Positions 54,246-63,353 are shown, numbered from the stretch's first letter. The stretch: 64,000 nt of DNA from UBA7239 sp035430165 (GCA_035430165.1 DAOMGE010000006.1:1-64000); one strand, 5' to 3'. Notes: generated by a model from the sequence alone, not told the origin. Program-made: numbers and translations.

Positions 54246-54884
54246 TCAGGGCCTGTCAGATTGCTTCCATGCCTGATACGCCTGCCAGAATTTATTCGAG
54301 CGGCGCTTGGCCCATGCGGTGAGGGGTTCACGCAGGTGAGGCACATCAGGAACAATAAAAATCACGTCATCAACCACCTGCACAAATGGATCACCATCCG
54401 TTACCGGCAAGGCTTTCATGACTTCAAAAATGGTGGGCCACAAGGATGGCCGATGTGGCATGGGCGGTGCGCTCAGGAACAGGCGAGCGTCATCGATCAG
54501 AATGATGTCCTGCGTTCGATGAAACAGGCTCTCCAGCTCCGCCAGCAACGGGCACTGGTCTTCTTCCCCGCCACCGGTATCGCCACCAAACCAGTGACTA
54601 TCCAGCCAATGCACAGCTTTCCGTTCGCCTATCGTCTCCAGTATCGTCGGCAACAGTGATCTTGAGTCACCACAGTGCGCATGCACATTGGACAATGCGG
54701 CAAGATGACCGGAGTACTGGCCAAACAGGATTTCAGAATTCTCGATGGTGTACACATCGTCAAAATACTTCGCTGCCCACCTGGCAGTGTCACCGCGGTA
54801 AGTACCTGTCTCCACAAATACCGTTGCGCCATGCAATTGCGCCAGCTCCAGCGCAATCCGCTCCGGTACCCCAAAGTTCACCAT
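54246..54884 (-). CDS. Putative methyltransferase-like protein
   Basis: About 212 residues. ATVFVETGTYRGDTARWAAKYF resembles the SAM-binding glycine loop of class I methyltransferases, followed by the acidic VYTIENSEILF strand, DSRSLLP, and HWLDSHWFGG; IILIDDARLFLSAPP may hold the metal or substrate site. There is no strong specific family match known to me; similar folds occur in FkbM-like and CmcI-like enzymes. ATG at 54884 is used (GGTGGGA upstream); a TTG at 54911 would add nine residues. Located between purL and recX on the same strand. Function unassigned. Confidence 0.65.
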   Translation of the reverse strand: MVNFGVPERIALELAQLHGATVFVETGTYRGDTARWAAKYFDDVYTIENSEILFGQYSGHLAALSNVHAHCGDSRSLLPTILETIGERKAVHWLDSHWFGGDTGGGEEDQCPLLAELESLFHRTQDIILIDDARLFLSAPPMPHRPSLWPTIFEVMKALPVTDGDPFVQVVDDVIFIVPDVPHLREPLTAWAKRRSNKFWQAYQAWKQSDRP

Positions 54885-54934
54885 TCCCACCACGATTCTC
54901 CAGAGATTCAACTATCGCAGCAGCTTACCAAATA

Positions 54935-55390
54935 TCAAATGGCGCAACGATCACCCAGCGCATGGTCAATCTGGTTTTGCAGAAAGCCCCTGTAGCGCAA
55001 GAAACGCACAACCTTGGCTTTCTCTGTAAGCGCCGTGATGGCACCCGCACCGAACTTCTTGCGCTTGTGCTCAGTGGCCAATGCCTTCCAGCTGTCATCC
55101 TCACGGTCTACTGCGGCGACTACCAGATCTGCAGCAATGCCACGCTGACGCAATTCCTGTTCGATAAAGGCCGGCCCATAGCCCCGTGCCCTCCGGCTCC
55201 GTACAAAGACTTCAGCAAAGCGCTGGTCACTCTGGTAGCCGTCATCCGCCAACCGCTGCAAGCATTCAAGTAGTTCCGGTGACAGGGACGGAATCTGGTA
55301 GCGCCTGGCCAGTTTACCTGCCAACTCCCGGACACTGTGTTCACGACGCCCCAACAATTCCAGGGCGGCACTTCTCAATTGCACGGCCAT
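54935..55390 (-). CDS. recX: Regulatory protein RecX
   Basis: Modulator that binds RecA filaments and restrains their activity. 151 residues of tandem three-helix repeats: AALELLGRREHSVRELAGKLARR, LADDGYQSDQRFAEVFVRSRRARGYGP (cited in part as DGYQSDQRFAEVFV), and KVVRFLRYRGFLQNQI, the typical RecX pattern. The ATG at 55390 is chosen; an upstream GTG adds six residues. It lies 136 bp downstream of recA with a terminator hairpin between them, so RecX would be made by read-through, as described for Escherichia coli. Confidence 0.93.
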   Translation of the reverse strand: MAVQLRSAALELLGRREHSVRELAGKLARRYQIPSLSPELLECLQRLADDGYQSDQRFAEVFVRSRRARGYGPAFIEQELRQRGIAADLVVAAVDREDDSWKALATEHKRKKFGAGAITALTEKAKVVRFLRYRGFLQNQIDHALGDRCAI

Positions 55391-55465
55391 ATCGACACCC
55401 ACACACAAAACCCGCTGCTACCGACAAATCATGTCAGGCTAGACTTTCCCTGAAGGATTGCCCAA

Positions 55466-55504
55466 TAAAAAAGCCCTTCAAAAATTCCATATTTTCAAAG
55501 GGCT
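55466..55504 (-). terminator. Terminator between recA and recX
   Basis: On the minus strand AGCCCTTTGAAAA pairs with TTTTTGAAGGGCT around a short loop, then TTTTTTATT. It lies 22 bp after the recA stop, so most transcripts should end before recX. Confidence 0.92.
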
Positions 55505-55525
55505 ACACAAGAAACTTCAGGTGTT

Positions 55526-56572
55526 TTACACGTCGACTTCTTCTGCTGCCACCACTGTGGCCGTCTGTTTGCGCGCATCGGCCGGGCCACTGAGGTAAGC
55601 CTCACGAATCTTCAGTTCCAGCTCGGATGCGACCTGAGGATTATCCTGCAAGTATTTGATTGCATTAGCCTTACCTTGGCCAATCTTGTCGCCTTTGTAG
55701 CTGTACCACGCACCGGACTTCTCCACATAGCCATCATTGACGCTGATGTCGATAACTTCACCCAGACGGTTGATGCCCTGGCCATAAAGAATCTGGAATT
55801 CAGCTTGCTTGAAGGGAGGCGCCACCTTGTTCTTGACCACCTTGACGCGGGTTTCGCTACCGATGACTTCCTCGCCATCCTTGACCGAGCCGGTACGGCG
55901 AATATCCAGGCGCACTGACGCGTAAAACTTGAGGGCATTACCACCGGTAGTGGTTTCCGGGTTGCCAAACATAACGCCAATCTTCATGCGAATCTGGTTG
56001 ATGAAAATGACAAGGCAGTTGGCATTCTTGATATTGCCAGTCAGCTTGCGCAGCGCTTGTGACATCAGGCGCGCCTGCAGGCCGACATGATGGTCGCCCA
56101 TGTCCCCTTCAATTTCGGCTTTCGGGGTCAGTGCTGCAACCGAGTCGACCACCAGCACATCAACCGCGCCGGAGCGCACCAGCATGTCAGCGACTTCCAG
56201 TGCCTGCTCGCCAGTATCAGGCTGCGACACGATCAGGTCCGCAACATTGACACCGAGCTTGCCTGCATAAATCGGATCCAGTGCGTGTTCGGCATCGATA
56301 AATGCAGCAGTGCCACCCAGTTTCTGGCACTCGGCAATCACCTGCAGGGTCAGCGTGGTTTTGCCCGAGGATTCAGGACCATAGATTTCAACGATACGTC
56401 CTTTGGGCAAGCCGCCGATACCGAGGGCGATATCCAGCCCGAGTGAGCCGGTAGAAATGGCGGGGATATCCTCGCGCGCCTTTTCCCCCATCAACATGAC
56501 CGTGCCTTTACCAAACTGGCGTTCGATCTGGCTCAGTGCCGCTGCCAATGCCTTTTCTTTGTTCGCATCCAT
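55526..56572 (-). CDS. recA: Recombinase RecA
   Basis: ATP-dependent strand-exchange protein and SOS co-protease. 348 residues from the ATG at 56572 (GAGG 9 bp upstream); a five-codon extension is not used. Walker A GPESSGKTTLTLQ (near 66-78), Walker B VDVLVVDSVAALTP (near 140), loop 2 region INQIRMKIGVMFGNPETTTGG (cited in part, near 195) and the usual acidic C-terminus ending AEEVDV. A LexA-type box lies about 105 bp upstream of the start codon, supporting SOS induction. Confidence 0.98.
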   Translation of the reverse strand: MDANKEKALAAALSQIERQFGKGTVMLMGEKAREDIPAISTGSLGLDIALGIGGLPKGRIVEIYGPESSGKTTLTLQVIAECQKLGGTAAFIDAEHALDPIYAGKLGVNVADLIVSQPDTGEQALEVADMLVRSGAVDVLVVDSVAALTPKAEIEGDMGDHHVGLQARLMSQALRKLTGNIKNANCLVIFINQIRMKIGVMFGNPETTTGGNALKFYASVRLDIRRTGSVKDGEEVIGSETRVKVVKNKVAPPFKQAEFQILYGQGINRLGEVIDISVNDGYVEKSGAWYSYKGDKIGQGKANAIKYLQDNPQVASELELKIREAYLSGPADARKQTATVVAAEEVDV

Positions 56573-56675
56573 CGTGTAATACCTCAATTCTCGTCGTCTT
56601 ATGTCACAGGGCTGGCTTCAGCGCCAAACCCCAGCTCTCATGTTGCGGAAGCAAGCATACCCGAGATTTTTATAG

Positions 56676-56691
56676 CTGTATAGATCAACAG
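56676..56691. promoter_or_regulatory. LexA (SOS) box upstream of recA
   Basis: CTGTATAGATCAACAG has both conserved half-sites CTGT and ACAG eight bases apart. It is about 104 bp upstream of the recA start and within 22 bp of the end of the CaiB-type gene, where the recA promoter must lie. Confidence 0.85.
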
Positions 56692-56713
56692 TGATTTTTT
56701 ATACAGTACCCCT

Positions 56714-57874
56714 TCAACCCGCCACCACACCGCTCGCTCGCATGGCGGCTATGGCGTCGGCGTCATAGCCAAAACTGGCCAGCACGGCATCGGTGTCCTC
56801 GCCCGCTACCCGAGGCACCTCGGGCTGCGCCGGCGATGTGCGCGAAAAACGCGGCGCGGGTGAATGCTGCAACAGGCCGTCGACTTCCGTAAACGTTTTT
56901 CTCGCAATATTGTGCGGATGCTGCGCCGCTTCCTGAATATCCAGCACCGGCGCAAAACAGGCGCTGCTGCCTTCAAAAATCTTGCACCACTCATCGCGTG
57001 TCTTGGTTTTGAATACAGCCGCTACTTGCGCTTCCAACGCGGGAATTTTTGTTAAATCCTGCTCCGGATGACCGAGCCATTGTGTTTCGAATTCACTTTT
57101 GTCGACACCGAGGCGATCAATAAAATCGAGATAGAACTGCACTTCCAGCGCGCCGATCGAGACAAATTTTCCGTCTGCACATTCATAGGTGTTGTAGAAA
57201 TGATTGCTGCCACCAAACAGGTGATGACCGCGATCCTTGAACGGTGCAAAAAACGCATTTTTTTCGTAGCCGTACAGATATGCCATCAACGTGGCGGCAC
57301 CGTCGACAATTGACGCATCCACTACCTGCCCTTTACCAGACTTCTGCGCCTCAAGCAGCGCACACACCACACCGTACGCCAGGAACATGCCACCACCACC
57401 GAAATCGCCCACAAGATTTAATGGCGGCACGGGACGACCACTGTCTCGACCCATTTTTTCCAGCGCGCCGGTAATGGCAATGTAATTGATGTCATGCCCT
57501 ACTGTTTGCGCCAGCGGCCCGTCTTGCCCCCAGCCGGTCATACGCGCGTAGACCAGCTTTGGATTGCGTGCCTGTATGGCTTCCGGCCCAAGCCCCAAGC
57601 GCTCGGCCACACCGGGGCGATAGCCTTCGATCAGCGCATCGGCCGTTTCACAAAGCTTCAAGACGAGCTCGACGCCTTCCGGATTTTTCAGGTTCACGAC
57701 CATCGAGCGACGATTGCGCAGGGTCGGATCCACCGGACGCATGCCGGGAAAACCCGGCTGCCGCTCGATGGTGATCACTTCCGCGCCCATATCCGCCAAC
57801 ATCATGGCACCAAACGGTGTCGGCCCGATGCCGGCCAGTTCGATCACGCGAAAACCTTTTAATGGACCCATCAT
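56714..57874 (-). CDS. CaiB/BaiF CoA-transferase, alpha-methylacyl-CoA racemase-like
   Basis: 386-residue member of the formyl-CoA transferase superfamily. The start GPLKGFRVIELAGIGPTPFGAMMLADMG, plus GHDINYIAITGAL (active-site His near residue 126) and LVGDFGGGGMFLAYG (catalytic Asp near 155), matches alpha-methylacyl-CoA racemases, which epimerise the 2-methyl group of branched fatty acids and sterol side chains before beta-oxidation; true CoA-transferases carry Asp within a different loop. Upstream AGGAGATGA supports the start. It is followed by the recA promoter region. With the P450, acyl-CoA ligase and aldehyde dehydrogenase it hints at isoprenoid or steroid catabolism. Confidence 0.88.
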   Translation of the reverse strand: MMGPLKGFRVIELAGIGPTPFGAMMLADMGAEVITIERQPGFPGMRPVDPTLRNRRSMVVNLKNPEGVELVLKLCETADALIEGYRPGVAERLGLGPEAIQARNPKLVYARMTGWGQDGPLAQTVGHDINYIAITGALEKMGRDSGRPVPPLNLVGDFGGGGMFLAYGVVCALLEAQKSGKGQVVDASIVDGAATLMAYLYGYEKNAFFAPFKDRGHHLFGGSNHFYNTYECADGKFVSIGALEVQFYLDFIDRLGVDKSEFETQWLGHPEQDLTKIPALEAQVAAVFKTKTRDEWCKIFEGSSACFAPVLDIQEAAQHPHNIARKTFTEVDGLLQHSPAPRFSRTSPAQPEVPRVAGEDTDAVLASFGYDADAIAAMRASGVVAG

Positions 57875-58036
57875 TCATCTCCTGTAAAGAATGGCACGAT
57901 GATACGCAGGCTGCACAAAATGGCATAGTCGCGGATTGTCTCTGCATTGCTGTGCGGCTTTTTGCCACAGGTGGTGCACCAACAAGCCAGCAGATAGACT
58001 GCGCGCACACTCGCCATCCAGATACCGTCTGCTTTC

Positions 58037-58696
58037 ATGCGTCGATTTCCCGATACAAGCCTGTCGCTACTGGCACTCATTCTGTCAGCACTGCTGCATG
58101 CGGGATTTTTCATGGTATGGCTGCAGCGCGAACCGGCAACTACAGGTGCGCCAGCCGCACAGGAAATTACGGTTGACCTGTTCAGCGCGGACACTATCCC
58201 CACGCCCGCTATCCCCGCACCCACGCCCCTGCCAGCCCCGTCGCAGCCACCCGCAGAAATACCTGCAACGGAGGCAATACCCGCGCTGAAACCGCAGCCT
58301 GCCGCAAAAATTACACACAAGCCATCTCCACAACCGGTTGCACTGCCGATGAACAACGCGGTTACTGCCGACCAACCACCGGCAGATACCCGTCCCGCCC
58401 CGCAACCCGCGCTGGTGCCTGCACGGCACGATGCCAATTACCTGCACAATCCCCATCCCGAGTACCCGAGCATTTCGCGACGCATGAACGAAGAGGGCCG
58501 CGTATTGCTACGTGTGGAGGTGTCGGCAGAAGGTTTGCCGACACAAATCGGGATAAAAGAATCATCCGGTTTCCCCCGCCTGGATGAGAGCGCACGCAAG
58601 ACCGTCATGCGTTGGAAATTCATACCGGCAACGCGTGGCGAAGAACCGTTCGCATCATCCGTCGATGTACCCATACAATTCAGTTTGCAAAAATAA
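58037..58696 (+). CDS. tonB: TonB-family energy transducer
   Basis: 219-residue envelope protein that spans the periplasm to energise outer-membrane receptors. One N-terminal membrane helix (about 9-31, LLALILSALLHAGFFMVWL with the functionally required His) is followed by a proline-rich segment (about 50-130) and the C-terminal TonB domain with PHPEYPSISRRMNEEGRVLLRVEVS (cited in part: NPHPEYPSISRRMNEEG) and SSGFPRLDESARKTVMRWKF. Followed 27 bp on by exbB and exbD, a complete TonB motor in one operon. Confidence 0.93.
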   Translation: MRRFPDTSLSLLALILSALLHAGFFMVWLQREPATTGAPAAQEITVDLFSADTIPTPAIPAPTPLPAPSQPPAEIPATEAIPALKPQPAAKITHKPSPQPVALPMNNAVTADQPPADTRPAPQPALVPARHDANYLHNPHPEYPSISRRMNEEGRVLLRVEVSAEGLPTQIGIKESSGFPRLDESARKTVMRWKFIPATRGEEPFASSVDVPIQFSLQK

Positions 58697-58723
58697 CGTG
58701 CTGCACAGCATGAGGACATTATC

Positions 58724-59443
58724 GTGACATTCAATCTTGATCTCAGCACATTCTGGTTACAAGGCGACAGCATTACCCACGCGGTGTTGCTACTGCTCGT
58801 CTCCATGTCACTCTGCAGTTGGGCGATCATCCTGAAAAAATCACTGCAGCTGGCACATTTGCAACACTGGAGTGCAGGCGCTGTTGATCGCTTCTGGAAT
58901 GCGACAGATCTCACAGCGGGTCGCGCCATTCTCAATAATCTTGCCGCTTACATTGAACTGGTTGATCGCGGGGAACAGGCACGGAACAATTTCCGCAAAC
59001 ATCGCCAGGGCGCCGCAGCAAATCTGGATGCCGAATTATCACTGAACGAAATGGTGACGCGCAGTTTGCGGCAAGGACTCAATCGCGTCACCGCAGAACT
59101 GGAAAAAGGCCAGACGTTTCTCGCGTCGGTGGGCTCGGTATCACCGTTTGTCGGTTTGCTCGGCACCGTGTGGGGCATTTACCACGCCTTGTCGGTGATC
59201 GGCACCACCGGTCAGGCCAGTCTGGACAAAGTGGCAGGGCCTGTCGGTGAGGCGCTGATCATGACGGCCATCGGTTTGTTTGTCGCGATTCCTGCGGTGC
59301 TTGCGTACAACGCATTCAATCGCGCACAGCGGATGATTCTCGCGGATCTCGATGGTTTTGCGCACGACTTGCACGTGTACTTCACTCTGGGCGGTGAACT
59401 TAATGCACCGCGCGGCAATAATTCGGCAACGGGATCGCCATAA
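58724..59443 (+). CDS. exbB: ExbB/TolQ/MotA-family proton channel protein
   Basis: 239-residue inner-membrane motor subunit with GTG start and GAGG 8 bp upstream. Three membrane helices: near residues 22-40, 130-150 (SVGSVSPFVGLLGTVWGIYHAL) and 180-200 (GEALIMTAIGLFVAIPAVLAYN). The GTVWGI and AIPA blocks are the family signature. Works with ExbD and TonB; the stop overlaps the exbD start (TAATG). Confidence 0.93.
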   Translation: MTFNLDLSTFWLQGDSITHAVLLLLVSMSLCSWAIILKKSLQLAHLQHWSAGAVDRFWNATDLTAGRAILNNLAAYIELVDRGEQARNNFRKHRQGAAANLDAELSLNEMVTRSLRQGLNRVTAELEKGQTFLASVGSVSPFVGLLGTVWGIYHALSVIGTTGQASLDKVAGPVGEALIMTAIGLFVAIPAVLAYNAFNRAQRMILADLDGFAHDLHVYFTLGGELNAPRGNNSATGSP

Positions 59444-59889
59444 TGGCATTCGGAAATTTTGAACAGAATACATCGCAACCGATGGCGGATATCAACACCA
59501 CGCCACTGGTTGACGTGATGCTGGTACTGCTGATTATTTTTATGATCTGCACACCGCTCATGACACAATCCATCACGGTAAATTTACCGAAAGCTACCGG
59601 TGCAGCCACACAGCAAAAACCGGATGTCATTAATCTTGCTATCAGTGCAGAAGGCAGCATCACATGGAATGGCGATGCCGTGGACGACACAGGACTGTCG
59701 GCTTGCCTCACAGAAATGGCTCAAAAAAACCCACAACCGGAATTGCATTTACAAGCCGACAAGAACGTGCGTTATGAACGTGTGGCAGAAGTGATGGGAC
59801 TGGTAAAAAATGCCGGCGTCACCAAAATGGGATTTGTCATGCTAGCGAATGGCGCCACCAATCAACCATCAACCCATGCATCACACTGA
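59443..59889 (+). CDS. exbD: ExbD/TolR-family transport protein
   Basis: 148-residue partner of ExbB. One membrane helix (about 22-42) contains the proton-path Asp in TTPLVDVMLVLLIIFMICTP (Asp near residue 25), followed by a periplasmic domain ending with MGLVKNAGVTKMGFVM, the usual ExbD pattern. The start overlaps the exbB stop and the LLM oxidoreductase start is only 13 bp downstream, so the transcript probably continues into that gene. Confidence 0.93.
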   Translation: MAFGNFEQNTSQPMADINTTPLVDVMLVLLIIFMICTPLMTQSITVNLPKATGAATQQKPDVINLAISAEGSITWNGDAVDDTGLSACLTEMAQKNPQPELHLQADKNVRYERVAEVMGLVKNAGVTKMGFVMLANGATNQPSTHASH

Positions 59890-59902
59890 CAAGCGAATCA
59901 CC

Positions 59903-60778
59903 ATGAAATTTTCTATTCCTGTCGCCCTGTGTGATCCCAGCGAACTGACTGCTATCGCGAAAACGGCGGATGAAAACGGTTACGGCTGGATTGCGATTTC
60001 CGATCACCTGATTTACCCGCAACAATTCTCGCAGCCGTATCCCTATACCGCAGACGGCAAACCCCGCTTCAGCGAAGACACCAGCTGGCCTGATCCATGG
60101 ATCGCCATCAGCGCGATGGCGGCGGTCACACAACAACTGCGCTTCTACACCAATGTCTATGTGCTGCCGGCGCGCAATCCGGTACATGTCGCCAAGTTCC
60201 TCGGCACACTGGCGGTGATGAGTAACAACCGTGTCGCGCTCGGTGCCGGCATGGGCTGGATGCCGGAAGAATTCAGTGCGGGCGGCCAACCGTTTGCCAA
60301 GCGCGGCGCACGCGCCGATGACATGCTGGCGGTGATACAACAGTTGCACACAGGTGAAATGGTAGAACATCACAGTGAATTTTTTGATTTGCCTGCAATG
60401 AAAATGCGCCCTGCGCCGTCACAACCGGTGCCTGTGTATATCGGCGGCTTTTCCGATGCCGCACTGAAACGCGCCGCGCAACACGATGGCTGGATTTCCG
60501 ATGTCCACACCAGCGCTGAAATGCAGGTCTATTTTGACAAGGTGGATCACTACCGTCGCGAACTGGGTCGCGAGCACTTGCCGTTTGAAAGACTGTGCTT
60601 CAATGCACGCGACGCATTTGATCTGGACGGTTTCAAACGCATGCGCGACATGGGTGTGACAGCCTTGTGCACACCACCCTGGTTTTTCTACGGCGGCAAA
60701 CCCACCAGCCCGTTGGCTTTCAAACTGGACGCCATCAAGCGCTTTGCCGGCGATTTCATACAGAAGATGGAACGATAA
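59903..60778 (+). CDS. LLM-class flavin/F420-dependent oxidoreductase (second)
   Basis: 291 residues from the ATG at 59903; an 18-codon open extension overlaps exbD. It shares with the protein at 41438 the blocks YGWIAISDHLIYP, LRFYTNVYVLPARNPVHVAK, RVALGAGMGWMPEEF and PVYIGGFSDAALKRAAQHDGW (the last cited in part), so the two are paralogues in one subfamily. Likely oxidises a small hydrophobic substrate with FMN or F420. Located directly behind a TonB-ExbBD operon and 97 bp before a P450 gene, which suggests uptake and oxidation of the same compound. Substrate unknown. Confidence 0.88.
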   Translation: MKFSIPVALCDPSELTAIAKTADENGYGWIAISDHLIYPQQFSQPYPYTADGKPRFSEDTSWPDPWIAISAMAAVTQQLRFYTNVYVLPARNPVHVAKFLGTLAVMSNNRVALGAGMGWMPEEFSAGGQPFAKRGARADDMLAVIQQLHTGEMVEHHSEFFDLPAMKMRPAPSQPVPVYIGGFSDAALKRAAQHDGWISDVHTSAEMQVYFDKVDHYRRELGREHLPFERLCFNARDAFDLDGFKRMRDMGVTALCTPPWFFYGGKPTSPLAFKLDAIKRFAGDFIQKMER

Positions 60779-60875
60779 TCCCGGGCCACACCATCCATCA
60801 TCCCAATGTCTTATTGAAACGGTGCGTTTCGAAACTCAAGATGATGGCCGACCAGCTGCCGCCGGAGCGCTTTGT

Positions 60876-62258
60876 ATGTCTGCCAATCCCTCATCCCTGC
60901 ACACGCCTGACTATGCCATCACCGACTACATGCGCCAGCCTGACAACCAGGATCTGCGCGGCATACCGGGCGATATGGGTTTGCCTGTCATCGGTCACAA
61001 CATCGGCTTCATCAAGGACACCTTTGCCTTTGCCGACCGCGCCTACAAGCTGTACGGCCCGCTGTCGACCATGAATTCCTTCGGCCTCAAGGGCGTGCTG
61101 GCACTGGGGCCGGACCTGGCGCAACAGATCTTTCTGGATCCGGGCCGCGATTTCTCCTCCAAGATGGGCTTCCAGGATCGCGTCGGTCGCTTCATGAACG
61201 ACAGCCTCGCCATGCTCGACTTCGAGCACCATCGTCACCAGCGTCGCCTGATGCAGAGTGCATTCAAGAATGAGGCGATGCAGCTGTACACCGATCGCAT
61301 CAACTTCATCTACCGTCGCGCACTGGCTGAATGGTCACAGGAAAGTGAAATCCCTTTTTTCGACCACATGAAAAACCTGCTCCTGGAAGTCGCGGCTGAT
61401 ATTTTTGTCGGCGTACAGGAGCGCGGCCCGCAAATGCAGAAACTGAACCAGGCGTTTCTCGATGTGGTGGCAGGATTGATGTTTATCCGCCCGATCAACC
61501 TGCCGGGTTTTGTCTACCACAAGGGATTGAAAGGCAAGGAGGTGCTGCGCAGTTTTATCCGCTCACTGATTCCTTCGCGCCGTAGCGGTGATGGTATCGA
61601 CGTGCTCAGTTATTTCTGCAAGGAAAAAAACGAGCTGGGTGAATCGTTCACCGAAGATGAAATTATCGGCCAGATGGCATTCCTGTTATTTGCCGCACAC
61701 GACACCACCACGGCCGCGTTGACCCACACCATTTACTATCTGGTGCGCCACCCGGAAATCAAGCAGAGACTGTATGAAGAATGCCTGGCGATGGGTACGG
61801 ATGAACTCCGTTACGACCAGCTGGATGCTGCCCCGTACATGGGCCATGTTTTCAACGAAACCCAGCGCATACGCCCCTCTGTTCCCCTGTTGCCACGCCG
61901 CACCGTGCGCGAAGTGGAAATGGCGGGCTACAAAGTGCCGGCACACACGCAAGTCTTCATTTTTTCGCGCTATTCACATTACATGCCGGAATACTGGAGC
62001 AATCCGTTCACCTTTGATCCGGATCGTTTCGAGCGCGGTGAACACAAGAAACATCCGTTCCAGTTTCACCCGTTTGGCGGCGGCGCACACAAGTGTATCG
62101 GCATGCATTTTTCGCAGATGGAATACAAATGTTTCCTGCACCAGTTCATGCTGAAATTCGATTTCAAGCGCACCAGCAACAATGATCCGTGGATGCAGAC
62201 GCTGCCATTGCCGAAACCGTCTGACAACATGCCAATCAAACTTTTCCCGCGCCGTTAA
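60876..62258 (+). CDS. Cytochrome P450 monooxygenase
   Basis: 460-residue heme monooxygenase from the ATG at 60876 (GGAG 11 bp upstream); the frame is open 44 codons further without support. The I-helix oxygen motif is LLFAAHDTTTAAL (near 270), the K-helix ExxR is ETQR in FNETQRIRPSVP (near 330), and the heme loop is FHPFGGGAHKCIGMHF (Cys near 408). There is no membrane anchor, so it is soluble, needing separate reductase and ferredoxin that are not in the window. Its proline-rich start GIPGDMGLPVIGHNI resembles the CYP120/CYP26-like bacterial group; substrates could be terpenoid or sterol-like. Convergent with the DapB-like gene. Confidence 0.92.
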   Translation: MSANPSSLHTPDYAITDYMRQPDNQDLRGIPGDMGLPVIGHNIGFIKDTFAFADRAYKLYGPLSTMNSFGLKGVLALGPDLAQQIFLDPGRDFSSKMGFQDRVGRFMNDSLAMLDFEHHRHQRRLMQSAFKNEAMQLYTDRINFIYRRALAEWSQESEIPFFDHMKNLLLEVAADIFVGVQERGPQMQKLNQAFLDVVAGLMFIRPINLPGFVYHKGLKGKEVLRSFIRSLIPSRRSGDGIDVLSYFCKEKNELGESFTEDEIIGQMAFLLFAAHDTTTAALTHTIYYLVRHPEIKQRLYEECLAMGTDELRYDQLDAAPYMGHVFNETQRIRPSVPLLPRRTVREVEMAGYKVPAHTQVFIFSRYSHYMPEYWSNPFTFDPDRFERGEHKKHPFQFHPFGGGAHKCIGMHFSQMEYKCFLHQFMLKFDFKRTSNNDPWMQTLPLPKPSDNMPIKLFPRR

Positions 62259-62269
62259 ACCAGACCGAC

Positions 62270-62292
62270 TGATTAACCCCCCACGTTAATCA
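62270..62292. other. 8-bp palindrome between convergent genes
   Basis: TGATTAAC and GTTAATCA pair perfectly around a 7-base C-rich loop; the right arm includes the stop codon of the minus-strand gene. No T-run follows in either direction, so any terminator activity is doubtful. Confidence 0.45.
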
Positions 62293-63353
62293 AATACATG
62301 CCTGCCGGTTACCGGCAGGAAATCCAGCGTACTGAGCAAACCGGGTTTTGCCGCCACCACAGCGGGGATGGCATGTACGATGCGCATGGCAGACGCCAGC
62401 AAGCCACCCGTGTTGTGATCGCCATCTGCACCGGAGAGATGAAAATCCATCGTCATCGCTGGTGAACCCTTGATCTCGATGCGGTAACTGCCGCTACCGT
62501 GACCACGCTCCCACTGTGGCGCCAGATCGTCATGCAAGCGCGTCACATGTTCGACGACAATTTTTACCTTGCCATCGATAATGCCCTGCAACTCAAAACG
62601 CAATGCCGCTGCAGTGCCTTGTTTGATCGTACCCAGATCTATCGTGATGTCATGGGGCGCAGGCAATCGTTCATACACTTCACGAATTTCATCCAGTTTT
62701 GCACCAGACGCATCAGCAATCATCTGGATCACACCACCCCAGGCAAATGTCAGCGCACCCGGCAGCAATAGCATTGGCACCTCATCCATCGGCTTGCCGA
62801 AACCCATGATGTCAAACAGCGTGTGTGGTTGGTTGTACGTTGCGTAATTCAGAATTTCAGCAATGCGAATAGATTCCACTTTTTCACACACACTGAGTAG
62901 CGTGAGTGGAATCAGATCGTTGGCAAAACCGGGATCAATACCGGATACAAAACAACTGCTGTTGCCCGCTACACACGCTGCTTCCAGTGACTTGCGGAAA
63001 TTCTTGTCGGCTTGTGGCGGATAAGTCAGGAATGGCAGGGATGTGGACACCAGGTTCTTGCCACTGCGCAATATTTTTTCAAAATCGGCAATCGCCTCGA
63101 ACAGACGTGAATCGGCGCCCGAGCAATAACACACAACATCCGCATCCAATGCCAACAGTGCATCGAGATCGTTGCTTGCGGGCACACCTAGCGAGGACAA
63201 GCCTGCCAGCACACCTGCATCATGACCGGCTTTGTCCGCTGCATGCACCCACAAGCCGACCAGTTCATACACGGGATTCGTGATAATCGCCCGCAGCGCG
63301 TGTGTACCAATATTACCGGTGGAACAATGGATAACACGAATTTTGCCACTCAT
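62286..63353 (-). CDS. DapB-like NAD(P)-dependent dehydrogenase
   Basis: 355 residues from the ATG at 63353 (GGAG 9 bp upstream). The Rossmann motif VIHCSTGNIGTHALRAI opens the protein; VVCYCSGADSRLFEAI and FVSGIDPGFANDLIPL are typical of the dihydrodipicolinate reductase N-terminal-domain family related to 2,4-diaminopentanoate dehydrogenase. Many actinobacterial and gammaproteobacterial copies sit with lipid or steroid genes, but the reaction is not established. It starts on a 4-bp overlap with the upstream thioredoxin-fold gene. Confidence 0.82.
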   Translation of the reverse strand: MSGKIRVIHCSTGNIGTHALRAIITNPVYELVGLWVHAADKAGHDAGVLAGLSSLGVPASNDLDALLALDADVVCYCSGADSRLFEAIADFEKILRSGKNLVSTSLPFLTYPPQADKNFRKSLEAACVAGNSSCFVSGIDPGFANDLIPLTLLSVCEKVESIRIAEILNYATYNQPHTLFDIMGFGKPMDEVPMLLLPGALTFAWGGVIQMIADASGAKLDEIREVYERLPAPHDITIDLGTIKQGTAAALRFELQGIIDGKVKIVVEHVTRLHDDLAPQWERGHGSGSYRIEIKGSPAMTMDFHLSGADGDHNTGGLLASAMRIVHAIPAVVAAKPGLLSTLDFLPVTGRHVFD

